Shown: positions 7,308-14,396 of the stretch, in pieces | How the letters are laid out: every line of letters begins with the position of its first letter | Numbering within the stretch: position 1 is the first letter of the stretch | Origin: Nitrosomonadales bacterium | Lineage (GTDB): Bacteria > Pseudomonadota > Gammaproteobacteria > Burkholderiales > Gallionellaceae | Assembly: GCA_016197305.1 (NCBI GenBank) | Contig: JACPVZ010000138.1 | Span: 1-33,451, forward strand | Direction of reading: 5' to 3' | DNA length: 33,451 nucleotides | Position numbers and translations under genes: made by a program | The notes under the pieces: generated by a model | What the model was told of the DNA's origin: nothing | Database searches by the model: none | What the model saw: the letters and a program-made list of their open reading frames with translations, nothing else

Positions 7308-7889
7308 CTATTTTGAATATGGACAGTCATCCTCTACTAGGTAAAAACACTGCAAGCCTTGCGTAGAAATAGGCGTAATTTTTCCGCTTTGCCGATCTAT
7401 CATCCACGCCAGCTTCACATGTTTGGAATAATGAGCACATATCTCTTTGCCTTTTTCCGGCTTGATTAGACCAACAATAATCCGTTCGTCGTCTTCACCA
7501 AATTCGCATTTTTGGCTAAAGCTAAGGCGGTCCTTTATGAATTTGAAATGATCAGAAACATTTTTAAGTTCTCCACCTACAAAATGCCAATTGATTAAAT
7601 TTTTTGGCAACATCAGCACATCAAGAATTTCACCAGGTCCACCCACAGCGATTCGCTCCACAATAAGCACAGGCCACTTGCCAGCGACCACCCCTTCTTC
7701 AATTCCAAATTCACCCACGCCACTACTACCCATAGAAATAAAATTTGAAGTACTTTCACTTGACTGCAATTTCATACCGATGAGCGCTCGTACCTCGTTC
7801 GGCATGACATCATCCGCACCCAGCGCAATGCTCGATATCATTGAAATACCGCCAGCCAAAACAAAAAACCAAAATAATTTCTTAGCCAT
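7308..7889 (-). CDS. AT-rich secreted protein of unknown function
   Basis: 193 residues from ATG 7889 (a GTG 21 bases upstream is possible). MAKKLFWFFVLAGGISMISSIALG is a signal peptide, so the protein is probably periplasmic or outside the cell. The mature part has four Cys (KCEF, EICAHY, LQCFYL, DDCPYS) that could form two disulfides. I recognise no family or catalytic motif. Base composition and codon use are clearly more AT-rich than in the flanking fad genes, and no good ribosome binding site precedes the start, so it looks like imported DNA. It lies between a fadA 5' remnant and the RAYT/REP cluster, as if cargo of that rearrangement. Confidence 0.65.
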   Translation of the reverse strand: MAKKLFWFFVLAGGISMISSIALGADDVMPNEVRALIGMKLQSSESTSNFISMGSSGVGEFGIEEGVVAGKWPVLIVERIAVGGPGEILDVLMLPKNLINWHFVGGELKNVSDHFKFIKDRLSFSQKCEFGEDDERIIVGLIKPEKGKEICAHYSKHVKLAWMIDRQSGKITPISTQGLQCFYLVEDDCPYSK

Positions 7890-7980
7890 AAAATTTAAGG
7901 AGCTCGACACGAGTTTTCATTACATCTACTTTATAGCGACGCGAGAGCAATGTAGAACAAGCACCTTGCCAACAGGAGTG

Positions 7981-8031
7981 CAGGGTGCGGGGTGCGGTGG
8001 CGATGTAGGTTTCCTGGGTTTGTTTGCTCAT
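7981..8031 (-). pseudogene. remnant of the fadA 5' end (first 17 codons)
   Basis: From ATG 8031 the minus strand reads MSKQTQETYIATAPRT, against MSKQVQEAYIVAATRT at the true fadA start. The similarity also covers the ribosome binding site (GAGAGG) and the leader back to the adjacent REP. After about codon 17 the match stops and the frame runs 30 more codons into the next gene's start before a stop. It is a broken duplicate lying right behind fadN, where fadA would be expected in an undisturbed fadNA operon. Confidence 0.8.
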
Positions 8032-8063
8032 GACGACCTCTCGATTTTTGGCGATTTGGATTC

Positions 8064-8087
8064 GGGCGTATTGCCATACGCCCCTAC
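8064..8087. repeat. REP family ii copy right after fadN
   Basis: An inverted-orientation copy (CTAC at the right end, GGGCGTATTGCC at the left) begins three bases after the original fadN stop codon at 8091-8093. It lies between the fadN tail and the fadA remnant. Confidence 0.85.
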
Positions 8088-8090
8088 AAT

Positions 8091-8246
8091 TTAATTCCGC
8101 AACGGCTTCCCGTTCTTCAGCATATGCTCGATGCGCGCCTGCGTCTTCTCGGTCGCCAGCAATTCCATGAAGTGCTTGCGTTCCAGATCGAGCAACCAGT
8201 CCTCATCCACCACACTGCCCGCCTCCACATCGCCGCCGCACATCGT
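8091..8246 (-). pseudogene. detached C-terminus of fadN beyond an in-frame TAG
   Basis: Reading on in the fadN frame after the TAG at 8247-8249 gives 51 more sense codons ([17 protein letters not shown]... to ...[10 protein letters not shown]) and a TAA at 8091-8093. CGGDVEAG and the final GKPLRN are what the C-terminus of this enzyme family looks like, so the gene formerly ended here. There is no frameshift, only one stop codon; CAG, AAG, GAG, TAC or TAT would each be one base away. Confidence 0.88.
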
Positions 8247-10631
8247 CTAGGCGACGCGGCAGCCGATGTCGTAGTCGTGCTCGGAGATGAAGCCGCCCTG
8301 CAGCATGTTGACCATCGCGGCCTTCAGCGTGGCAATGCCGGTGCGTCCGGCGACGGCGATCTGGCGCTGGTGCAGCGGCGGACGGTAGGCGGTGGCGTTG
8401 AGCGCCTTAGCTTCCTCCTTGGCGATGTGCAGCAGTTCGAATTTATTCAGCACGATGCGATCCGAGGCTCTCAGGTAGCCCATCTCGCGCGCCAGCTCGG
8501 CGCTCTTGGAAACCTCGCCCATCGCGACCTGCTGGAAGTAGCGGCGCACGAACGGGAAGATGTCGACGCGGTTGTCGTTGGCGAAACGCTGCGCTTCCTG
8601 CGCCGCGCGCTGCGCCATCTCCTTGCAGCCGCCGCCCGCGGGCAGCAGGCCGACGCCAACCTCGACCAGGCCGATGTAGCTTTCCAGCGTGGCGACGATG
8701 CGCGTGCAGTGGATGGAGAATTCGCAGCCGCCGCCGAGCGCCAAGCCGTCCACCGCCGCGATGGTGGGCACCTGCGCGTATTTGAGGCGTTGCGAGACCT
8801 GCTGGAATTTGGCGACCACGGCCTCGACATGCGGCACGTTGCCGATCGCGGCATCGAACAGGTCGCCCATGCTGCCCTTGCCCGCGATGGTGTACTTGAC
8901 GCGGTTCGCGGCCTGCTTGAGCTTGCCAAACATGCCGGCATCCGGCGCCGGTTCCTGCACACCCTGCATCAGTTGCAGCAGGTTGGCGCCGGCCGAGAAC
9001 GGCGGCTCCACTTGCCAGAGGATCAACGCGCTGAAATGCGCTTCGGCCTCGTTCACCGCGCGCAGGATGCCGTCCAGCACCTCGTTGCTGACGGTGTGCA
9101 TCTTGGTCTTGAAGCTGAGGATGGCGATGTTGTCGCCCATGTGCCACAGACGCACCTCGTCGGTCTCGAACACGGTCTCGCCGTAGTGGCGTTGTTCGCC
9201 GATGAGTGCGTCGGGGAACAGCTGGCGTTTGTAGACGGGGAGCGTGGAGCGGGGTTGATAAGGAGTGCCGGTGGATGCGCTGTCGCTTATCCACCCTACA
9301 GGAGCGTAGGAACCCTGCGGCGTGTGAACACCGGTGCGGTTCGATTCCACCACCCATGCCGGCAGCGGCGTGTTGGCCATCGCCTTGCCGGCGGCGATGT
9401 CGGCGGCGATCCAGCCTGCGACCTGCTGCCAGCCCGCGGCCTGCCAGATCTCGAACGGGCCGCTGTCCCAGCCGAATCCCCAGCGCACCGCAAAATCCAG
9501 ATCGCGCGCGTTGTTGGCGATCTGATCCAGCTGCAGCGCGCAGTAGTGGAACACGTCGCGGAAGGTCGCCCACAGGAATTGCGCCTGAGGATGCGGGCTG
9601 TTGCGCAGCCCGGCGAGCTTCTTGGCCCAGTCGCGTTCGCGCAAAATCTCCTTCACGCCGTCGTCCACTTGCGCGTCGGACAGCTTGTATTCGCGCGTGT
9701 GCAGGTCCAGCACGTGGATCTCCTTGCCGATCTTCTGGTAGATGCCGCGCTTGGTCTTCTGCCCCAGCGCGCCCTGGTCCACCAGATAGGCAAACCATCC
9801 CGGCAGCTCGAAATGCCGGTGCCAGGGATCGTCGGTCAGGTTCTCGCGCATCGTGTTGACCACATGCGCGAACACGTCGAGGCCGACCACGTCCAGCGTG
9901 CGGAACGTCGCGCTCTTGGGGCGGCCGAGATAACGTCCGGTCAGCGCGTCCACCATGTCGAAGCCGAGCTTGAACGCCTGTGCGTGATGCTTGGTCGCGA
10001 GCATCGAGAACACGCCGATGCGGTTGGCGATGAAGTTGGGCGTGTCCTTGGCGCGCACCACGCCCTTGCCCAATGTCGAGACGAGGAAGGTCTCCAGCTG
10101 GTCGAGCAGCAGCGCCTCGGTGGCGCGGCACGGAATCAGCTCGACCAGATGCATGTAGCGTGGCGGGTTGAAGAAGTGGATGCCGCAGAAGCGATGGCGC
10201 AGCGCTTCCGGAAAGGCCTCGGCGAGCTGGTTGATCGACAGCCCGGAGGTGTTGCTGGCGAAGATCGCATGTTCGTTGACGTACGGCGCGACTTTTTTGT
10301 ACAGGCCGGACTTCCAGTCCATTCTTTCCGCAATCGCCTCGATGATCAGATCGCACTCGCGCAGCTTGTCCAGATGCTGCTCGTAGTTCGCCGGCTGGAT
10401 GTAGCCGATCTTCGCCGGGCTGGCGATGGGGGCGGGGTCGAGCTTCTTCAGGTTATCCAGCGCCTTGTTGACGTTGCCGTTCGGGTCGCCTTCCCCCATG
10501 TCGCTCTTCTGGGCTGGCAACTCGAACAACAGCGTCTCGACGTTGGCGTTGACCAGGTGCGCGGCGATCTGCGCGCCCATCACGCCCGCACCCAGCACCG
10601 CCACCTTACGTATCTGAAAATTACCGCTCAT
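8247..10631 (-). CDS. fadN: 3-hydroxyacyl-CoA dehydrogenase/enoyl-CoA hydratase, truncated by an in-frame stop
   Basis: Beta-oxidation enzyme that hydrates enoyl-CoA and oxidises 3-hydroxyacyl-CoA with NAD. The dehydrogenase half comes first, as in B. subtilis FadN: nucleotide fold VAVLGAGVMGAQIA at residues 9-22, and catalytic His in CGIHFFNPP. The hydratase half follows, with GLALGGGCEFSIH and GLVEVGVGLLPAGGG holding its two glutamates. ATG 10631 has GGAG seven bases upstream. The frame stops after 794 residues; the full length would be 846. Residues about 444-454 (VGWISDSAST) are encoded by a REP palindrome between the two halves. fadA lies downstream beyond the REP/RAYT insert. Whether the shortened enzyme works is unknown, as the lost part is the extreme C-terminus. 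Confidence 0.92.
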   Translation of the reverse strand: MSGNFQIRKVAVLGAGVMGAQIAAHLVNANVETLLFELPAQKSDMGEGDPNGNVNKALDNLKKLDPAPIASPAKIGYIQPANYEQHLDKLRECDLIIEAIAERMDWKSGLYKKVAPYVNEHAIFASNTSGLSINQLAEAFPEALRHRFCGIHFFNPPRYMHLVELIPCRATEALLLDQLETFLVSTLGKGVVRAKDTPNFIANRIGVFSMLATKHHAQAFKLGFDMVDALTGRYLGRPKSATFRTLDVVGLDVFAHVVNTMRENLTDDPWHRHFELPGWFAYLVDQGALGQKTKRGIYQKIGKEIHVLDLHTREYKLSDAQVDDGVKEILRERDWAKKLAGLRNSPHPQAQFLWATFRDVFHYCALQLDQIANNARDLDFAVRWGFGWDSGPFEIWQAAGWQQVAGWIAADIAAGKAMANTPLPAWVVESNRTGVHTPQGSYAPVGWISDSASTGTPYQPRSTLPVYKRQLFPDALIGEQRHYGETVFETDEVRLWHMGDNIAILSFKTKMHTVSNEVLDGILRAVNEAEAHFSALILWQVEPPFSAGANLLQLMQGVQEPAPDAGMFGKLKQAANRVKYTIAGKGSMGDLFDAAIGNVPHVEAVVAKFQQVSQRLKYAQVPTIAAVDGLALGGGCEFSIHCTRIVATLESYIGLVEVGVGLLPAGGGCKEMAQRAAQEAQRFANDNRVDIFPFVRRYFQQVAMGEVSKSAELAREMGYLRASDRIVLNKFELLHIAKEEAKALNATAYRPPLHQRQIAVAGRTGIATLKAAMVNMLQGGFISEHDYDIGCRVA
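9270..9299 (-). repeat. GTAG-headed REP (family iii) inside fadN
   Basis: On the minus strand GTAGGGTGGATAAGCG leads into an imperfect palindrome closing in GCGCATCCACC. The sequence is the kind of REP often seen between genes in beta- and gammaproteobacteria. Here it is within an open reading frame and keeps it open, encoding VGWISDSAST. Confidence 0.75.
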
Positions 10632-10660
10632 AACAAGACTCCAAAACGGGTTTGTGAAGC

Positions 10661-10686
10661 AAAAACGGGAAGGCGCGCCTTCCCGT
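10661..10686 (-). terminator. Rho-independent terminator after fadL
   Basis: On the minus strand a perfect 22-base palindrome (ACGGGAAGGCG and its complement, 10665-10686) is followed at once by TTTTT. It lies 18 bases after the fadL stop and 29 bases before the fadN start, so it should end or attenuate the fadL transcript before fadN. Confidence 0.85.
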
Positions 10687-10704
10687 CGACAACATCATGC
10701 AGGC

Positions 10705-12078
10705 TTAGAAGCTGTGCGCATATTGCACGCTGAAAATGTCCACGCTGTTCTTGTAACTGCCGACCAGCGCCCCGCGCCCCGCCACCAAAGTCGCTCCCAG
10801 CACAGCCGTGTTCATGTTAAGCGCCGCGTCCTTCATGAACAGATGGGCATAACCGAAATCGACCGCGCCGGACTTGTTCGGCTTGTACTGCCCGCCCAAT
10901 GACAGCCAAGTGCGGTCACTATCCGGCAGGCGTGCGATGCGATAGGTATCCGAGGTCGGTGTCTGGTCGTAAGCCGCTCCCAAACGGGCGAGCCATTGCT
11001 CGTTGTAACGGTAGTTCGCACCTACCCCGACACGCCAGGTATCGCGCCAGTTGAACGGCACATTTTCCAGGCTACGCCCGGTGGAAATCCCACTGCTGCG
11101 ATAGATATCCAGCGACTGGATCGAACTCCACTGGGTTCGGGTCGCATCGACCAGCACATCCCACTGCGCATTGGGCTGGTATTTCAATGCCAGCGAAAAG
11201 GTCGCCGGCAATTTAAGATTCGCGGTGATTGCACTATCCCCAACCTGCGCGGCCAGCGGCGCGCTGCCCGCCGCTGCGGCCGTCAACGCTGCCGGACGCC
11301 CGAAATAGGTCGCCGTTCCGGAAAGGGTGTAGCTCATCGCGGAACGATATGTCAGACCCAGCGTGGTTTCCGGATTCACGTTGAACAGTGCGCCGAAGTT
11401 AAAGCCCCACGCGCTGTCGCTTGCCACCAGGCTGTTGCTGCCCTCTGTTGCCAGCGGAACAGTGCCGGGAACGGGTATCCCCGCCGCGACCGCGACAGCC
11501 GTATAGTTGATCGCCTTGGTCAAGGTCGCATCGATGCGTTGCCAGTTGAGGCCTGCGCCGACCGACAACCCGTCATTCACCTTGTAGGCGATGCTGGGGT
11601 TCAGGTTCATCGTCTTGATTTGCGAAGTGATCGCGTGGAAGCGGCCTGTCCAGCCCGGATCGTATTCCGTCTTCAGGCCGAAGGGCGCACCCAAACCCAA
11701 ACCGGCGCTCAACTTCGGGTCGATTTCCCACGAGAAATATGCGCTGGGCACCAGCGCCGTACTGCCTGCATCCTTGCCGGCTGGCCCAACCGTAAAGCCC
11801 CCGGCAGCAGCCGTCGAGGCGGTATTGGTGAACTTGGCGGAAGGCGTGATCGCATGCGCCGCAACGGTGACTTGTTTGCCAGTCAGCTTGCTCATCCCGG
11901 CCGGATTGAAGAAGATCGTGCTGGCGTCTTCCGCGCTCGCCGCAGCACCCGCATAGGCATTGCCCAGGCCGCTGGCATTCTGCTCGATCAACGCAAATCC
12001 CGATGCTGCCGCACTGCCTGCCATCACCAGCATGGCGCTCGCCACCGAACCACCGATTACCGTTTGCTTGAATATCAT
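10705..12078 (-). CDS. fadL: FadL/OmpP1/TodX family outer-membrane fatty-acid transporter
   Basis: 457-residue outer-membrane beta-barrel. The signal peptide ends around GSAAASGFALIEQ, and the mature N-terminus SGFALIEQNASGLGNAYAG is the FadL family signature, with the N-terminal hatch region EDASTIFFNPAGMS. The last residue is Phe (QYAHSF), as expected for BamA-dependent barrels. FadL proteins let long-chain fatty acids or other hydrophobic compounds cross the outer membrane. ATG 12078 has GGAGG eight bases upstream; open sequence farther upstream is not coding. A terminator follows. It sits between the thioesterase and fadN, in keeping with a fatty-acid uptake role. Confidence 0.93.
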   Translation of the reverse strand: MIFKQTVIGGSVASAMLVMAGSAAASGFALIEQNASGLGNAYAGAAASAEDASTIFFNPAGMSKLTGKQVTVAAHAITPSAKFTNTASTAAAGGFTVGPAGKDAGSTALVPSAYFSWEIDPKLSAGLGLGAPFGLKTEYDPGWTGRFHAITSQIKTMNLNPSIAYKVNDGLSVGAGLNWQRIDATLTKAINYTAVAVAAGIPVPGTVPLATEGSNSLVASDSAWGFNFGALFNVNPETTLGLTYRSAMSYTLSGTATYFGRPAALTAAAAGSAPLAAQVGDSAITANLKLPATFSLALKYQPNAQWDVLVDATRTQWSSIQSLDIYRSSGISTGRSLENVPFNWRDTWRVGVGANYRYNEQWLARLGAAYDQTPTSDTYRIARLPDSDRTWLSLGGQYKPNKSGAVDFGYAHLFMKDAALNMNTAVLGATLVAGRGALVGSYKNSVDIFSVQYAHSF

Positions 12079-12152
12079 GATCACTTCCTCCCTGAAGTTG
12101 AACAACACCCGACCGCAAAAACGGTCCCAAAAAATCACGGGCGATGATGCGC

Positions 12153-12560
12153 CTATTCTACCGGCGGGACAACCCGCGGCTTGCGATCCTCTCCGACCGC
12201 CACATAGGTCAGTGTCGCCTCGGTCACTTTGACGCACACCGGTTTGGCCGGATCACGCTGCGAGTACACCTCGACATTGACGGTGATCGAGGTGCGCCCG
12301 ACTTTGACGATGTGCGTGTAGAAACTCACCACATCGCCCATGAACAGCGGCTGCTTGAAGATGAAGGAATTCACCGCAACGGTCGCGACCCGGCCCCGGG
12401 CGCGGTGCAGCGCGGGGATGCTGCCGGCGATATCCACCTGCGCCATCACCCAGCCGCCGAAGACGTCGCCGGTGTAGCTGCAGTCGCTGGGCATCGCCAC
12501 AACCCGCAGCGTCGGTTCGCGCTGCGGCAACGTGGTGGTTCTCGGCTGGTTCTCGTCCAT
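12153..12560 (-). CDS. yciA: acyl-CoA thioesterase, YciA type
   Basis: 135-residue single hotdog-fold thioesterase that hydrolyses acyl-CoA to free acid and CoA. LRVVAMPSDCSYTGDVFGGW resembles YciA, with the Asp of GDVFGGW as the likely catalytic residue, followed by ARGRVATVAVNSFIFKQP and a C-terminal YVAVGEDRKPRVVP. ATG 12560 is preferred because AAGGA lies seven bases upstream. An ATG at 12575 in the same frame would add five residues (MKDTD) and is itself part of a 19-bp tandem duplication. The gene follows the acyl-CoA ligase by about 20 bases, so it is probably co-transcribed and buffers acyl-CoA levels. Confidence 0.9.
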   Translation of the reverse strand: MDENQPRTTTLPQREPTLRVVAMPSDCSYTGDVFGGWVMAQVDIAGSIPALHRARGRVATVAVNSFIFKQPLFMGDVVSFYTHIVKVGRTSITVNVEVYSQRDPAKPVCVKVTEATLTYVAVGEDRKPRVVPPVE

Positions 12561-12598
12561 GTCAGTATCCTTCATACAACTCAGTGTCCTTCATACAA
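12561..12598. repeat. 19-bp tandem duplication at the ligase/thioesterase junction
   Basis: Positions 12561-12579 and 12580-12598 are 17/19 identical. Each unit contains ATGAAGGA(C/T)ACTGA on the minus strand. The upstream unit encodes the end of the ligase and its TGA stop; the downstream unit supplies an alternative start and the AAGGA for the thioesterase. Confidence 0.85.
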
Positions 12599-14386
12599 TG
12601 CCTTGATCTCCCTGGCGTAACGCTGCACCACCTGGTTGCGCTTGAGCTTCAGCGTCGGGGTCAGCAGGCCGTTCTCTATGCCCCAGGGCTCGCTCAGCAG
12701 CAACACGCGGCGCACCTTGGCATAACCGGGGAATTCCCTGATCTGTTCGGCAACGCGCCGCAACAGCTCCCGCTCGACGCGGCTGTCGTGCAGCGATTCC
12801 GGCATATCGGGGCGCACCCCGAGCTGTTGCGCGAACAGCTGCCATTGCTCGGGGTTGACCACCGCCAGCACCAGCAGCGCGGGATGCCCCTCGCCGTACA
12901 CCATCACCTGGTCGAACAGCCGGTCGCGCATGATCGCGGCCTCCATGTCGGCTGGCGGCACTTTTTCGCCGTTGGACATCACGATGATCTCCTTCAGCCT
13001 GCCGGTAATCGTGATGTGGCCGGCGGGACCGATGCTCGCGGTATCGCCGGTGTTCAGCCAGCCATCCCCATCGACCATCGCGGCGGTCGCCGCCGGATTG
13101 TTCCAGTAACCCAGCATGTTGCACGGCCCGCGCACCAGCAGCGCATCCTGCGCGCCGATGCGCACCTGTATGCCCTCCAGCGGAACGCCTACGGTGGAAG
13201 GCAGGTTGTTATCGACATGATTGACGCTGACCACGGGGCTGGTCTCGGTCATGCCGTAGCCCTGCACCAGCGGCAAGCCCAGCGCGATGAACAGCCTCGA
13301 CACCTTGGGCGGCAACGCCGCACCGCCGCTGATCGACAGGCGCAGCCGCCCGCCCAGCCGGTCCATCACCTTGTCCGCGACCAGACGCTTGAGTAGCGGC
13401 CAGAGCAGCAACTTCGGCGTCCATGCGCCACGCCCCTGCTGGTATTCGAAACGGTCCCAGCCGACATCCACCGCGAGCGTGAACAGCTTGTGGCGCAGCG
13501 GCGGCCCTTCTTCCAGCTTGGCATGGATCGCGTTGTAGATGCGCTCGTAGATGCGCGGCACCGCCACCAGGATCGTCGGCCGGATGATCTTCAGATCGTC
13601 GGCCAGCAGCGGGATGGAGCGCGCATAGGCGACCGTCGCACCGGCCATCATGCTCATGTAATAGCCCGCGGTGCGTTCGAAGGCGTGCGACAACGGCAGG
13701 AAGGACAGCATCACGTCCTGCATGCTCACCGGAAAGGTCAGCAGCCCGCTATAGGCGTTATAGACGATGTTGTGGTGCGACAGCATCACCCCCTTGGGCT
13801 TGCCGGTGGTGCCCGAGGTGTACATGATGGTCGCCAGTTCGTCGCGCTTGCGCGGGCGTTCCGGCTGCAGTGTCGCCTGTGCGGGCAGCCATTGCCCGGC
13901 ACTCTGCAAACGCGGTTCGTCGTTGCCGGACGCCTGATCCAGGCTAATGAAACGCTGCACGCAGCCGAGCTGCCCCAGCACGGGGCGCAAGGACTGCCAT
14001 TGCTCGTCGGTCTCGAACAGCATCACCTTCACCTGCGCATCGTTGACGATGAAGGCGATGTTGTCCGGCCTGTCCACGACATACAGCGGCACCACGACCA
14101 GCCCCAGCGACATCGCGGCCTGCTCGAACATCACCCATTGGGGGCAGTTGCGCAACATCACCGCGACGCGATCGCCCGCCGCTAGGTTCTCGCGCAGCAA
14201 CGCCGCCTGCCAGCGGGCGATCTGCTCGCGCATCTGCGCCCAAGTCAGCGCCTGCCAGGCCTCGCCATGCGTATCGAAATAGCGGTAGGCGACGCTGTCC
14301 GGGGTGCTGTTCACACGCTCCAGGAACAGGCCGTGCAGCGTCACCGCCTGATCGGGTTTGATGTAGTGATTGGTGGTATCCAGCAT
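12581..14386 (-). CDS. long-chain fatty-acid-CoA ligase (AMP-binding)
   Basis: 601-residue adenylate-forming enzyme that activates a fatty acid with ATP and CoA. Motifs in order are the P-loop TIMYTSGTTGKPKGVMLSH near residue 190, LPLSHAFERT, QGYGMTETSPVVS, GWLNTGD, ITGRLKEIIVMSNGEKV, and the C-terminal TPTLKLKRNQ lysine. Length and pattern fit bacterial FadD15-like long-chain ligases rather than E. coli FadD. ATG 14386 has AAGGGA about six bases upstream and lies 10 bases after the SDR stop. The 3' end overlaps the 19-bp tandem duplication shared with the thioesterase gene. Chain-length preference cannot be told from the sequence. Confidence 0.92.
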   Translation of the reverse strand: MLDTTNHYIKPDQAVTLHGLFLERVNSTPDSVAYRYFDTHGEAWQALTWAQMREQIARWQAALLRENLAAGDRVAVMLRNCPQWVMFEQAAMSLGLVVVPLYVVDRPDNIAFIVNDAQVKVMLFETDEQWQSLRPVLGQLGCVQRFISLDQASGNDEPRLQSAGQWLPAQATLQPERPRKRDELATIMYTSGTTGKPKGVMLSHHNIVYNAYSGLLTFPVSMQDVMLSFLPLSHAFERTAGYYMSMMAGATVAYARSIPLLADDLKIIRPTILVAVPRIYERIYNAIHAKLEEGPPLRHKLFTLAVDVGWDRFEYQQGRGAWTPKLLLWPLLKRLVADKVMDRLGGRLRLSISGGAALPPKVSRLFIALGLPLVQGYGMTETSPVVSVNHVDNNLPSTVGVPLEGIQVRIGAQDALLVRGPCNMLGYWNNPAATAAMVDGDGWLNTGDTASIGPAGHITITGRLKEIIVMSNGEKVPPADMEAAIMRDRLFDQVMVYGEGHPALLVLAVVNPEQWQLFAQQLGVRPDMPESLHDSRVERELLRRVAEQIREFPGYAKVRRVLLLSEPWGIENGLLTPTLKLKRNQVVQRYAREIKALYEGH

Positions 14387-14396
14387 GTCAGTCCCT

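Noticed and set aside
6566-8087. CRISPR array (repeated 23-24 bp palindromes)
   Set aside because: Copies alternate in orientation, spacing is irregular, spacers include genes, and a RAYT is present; these are REPs.
8124-10733. An 869-codon open frame on the plus strand opposite fadN
   Set aside because: Antisense shadow of fadN, with low-complexity composition and no motif.
12079-12237. N-terminal extension of FadL
   Set aside because: It would remove the signal peptide from the N-terminus; GGAGG and the signal peptide fix the start at 12078.
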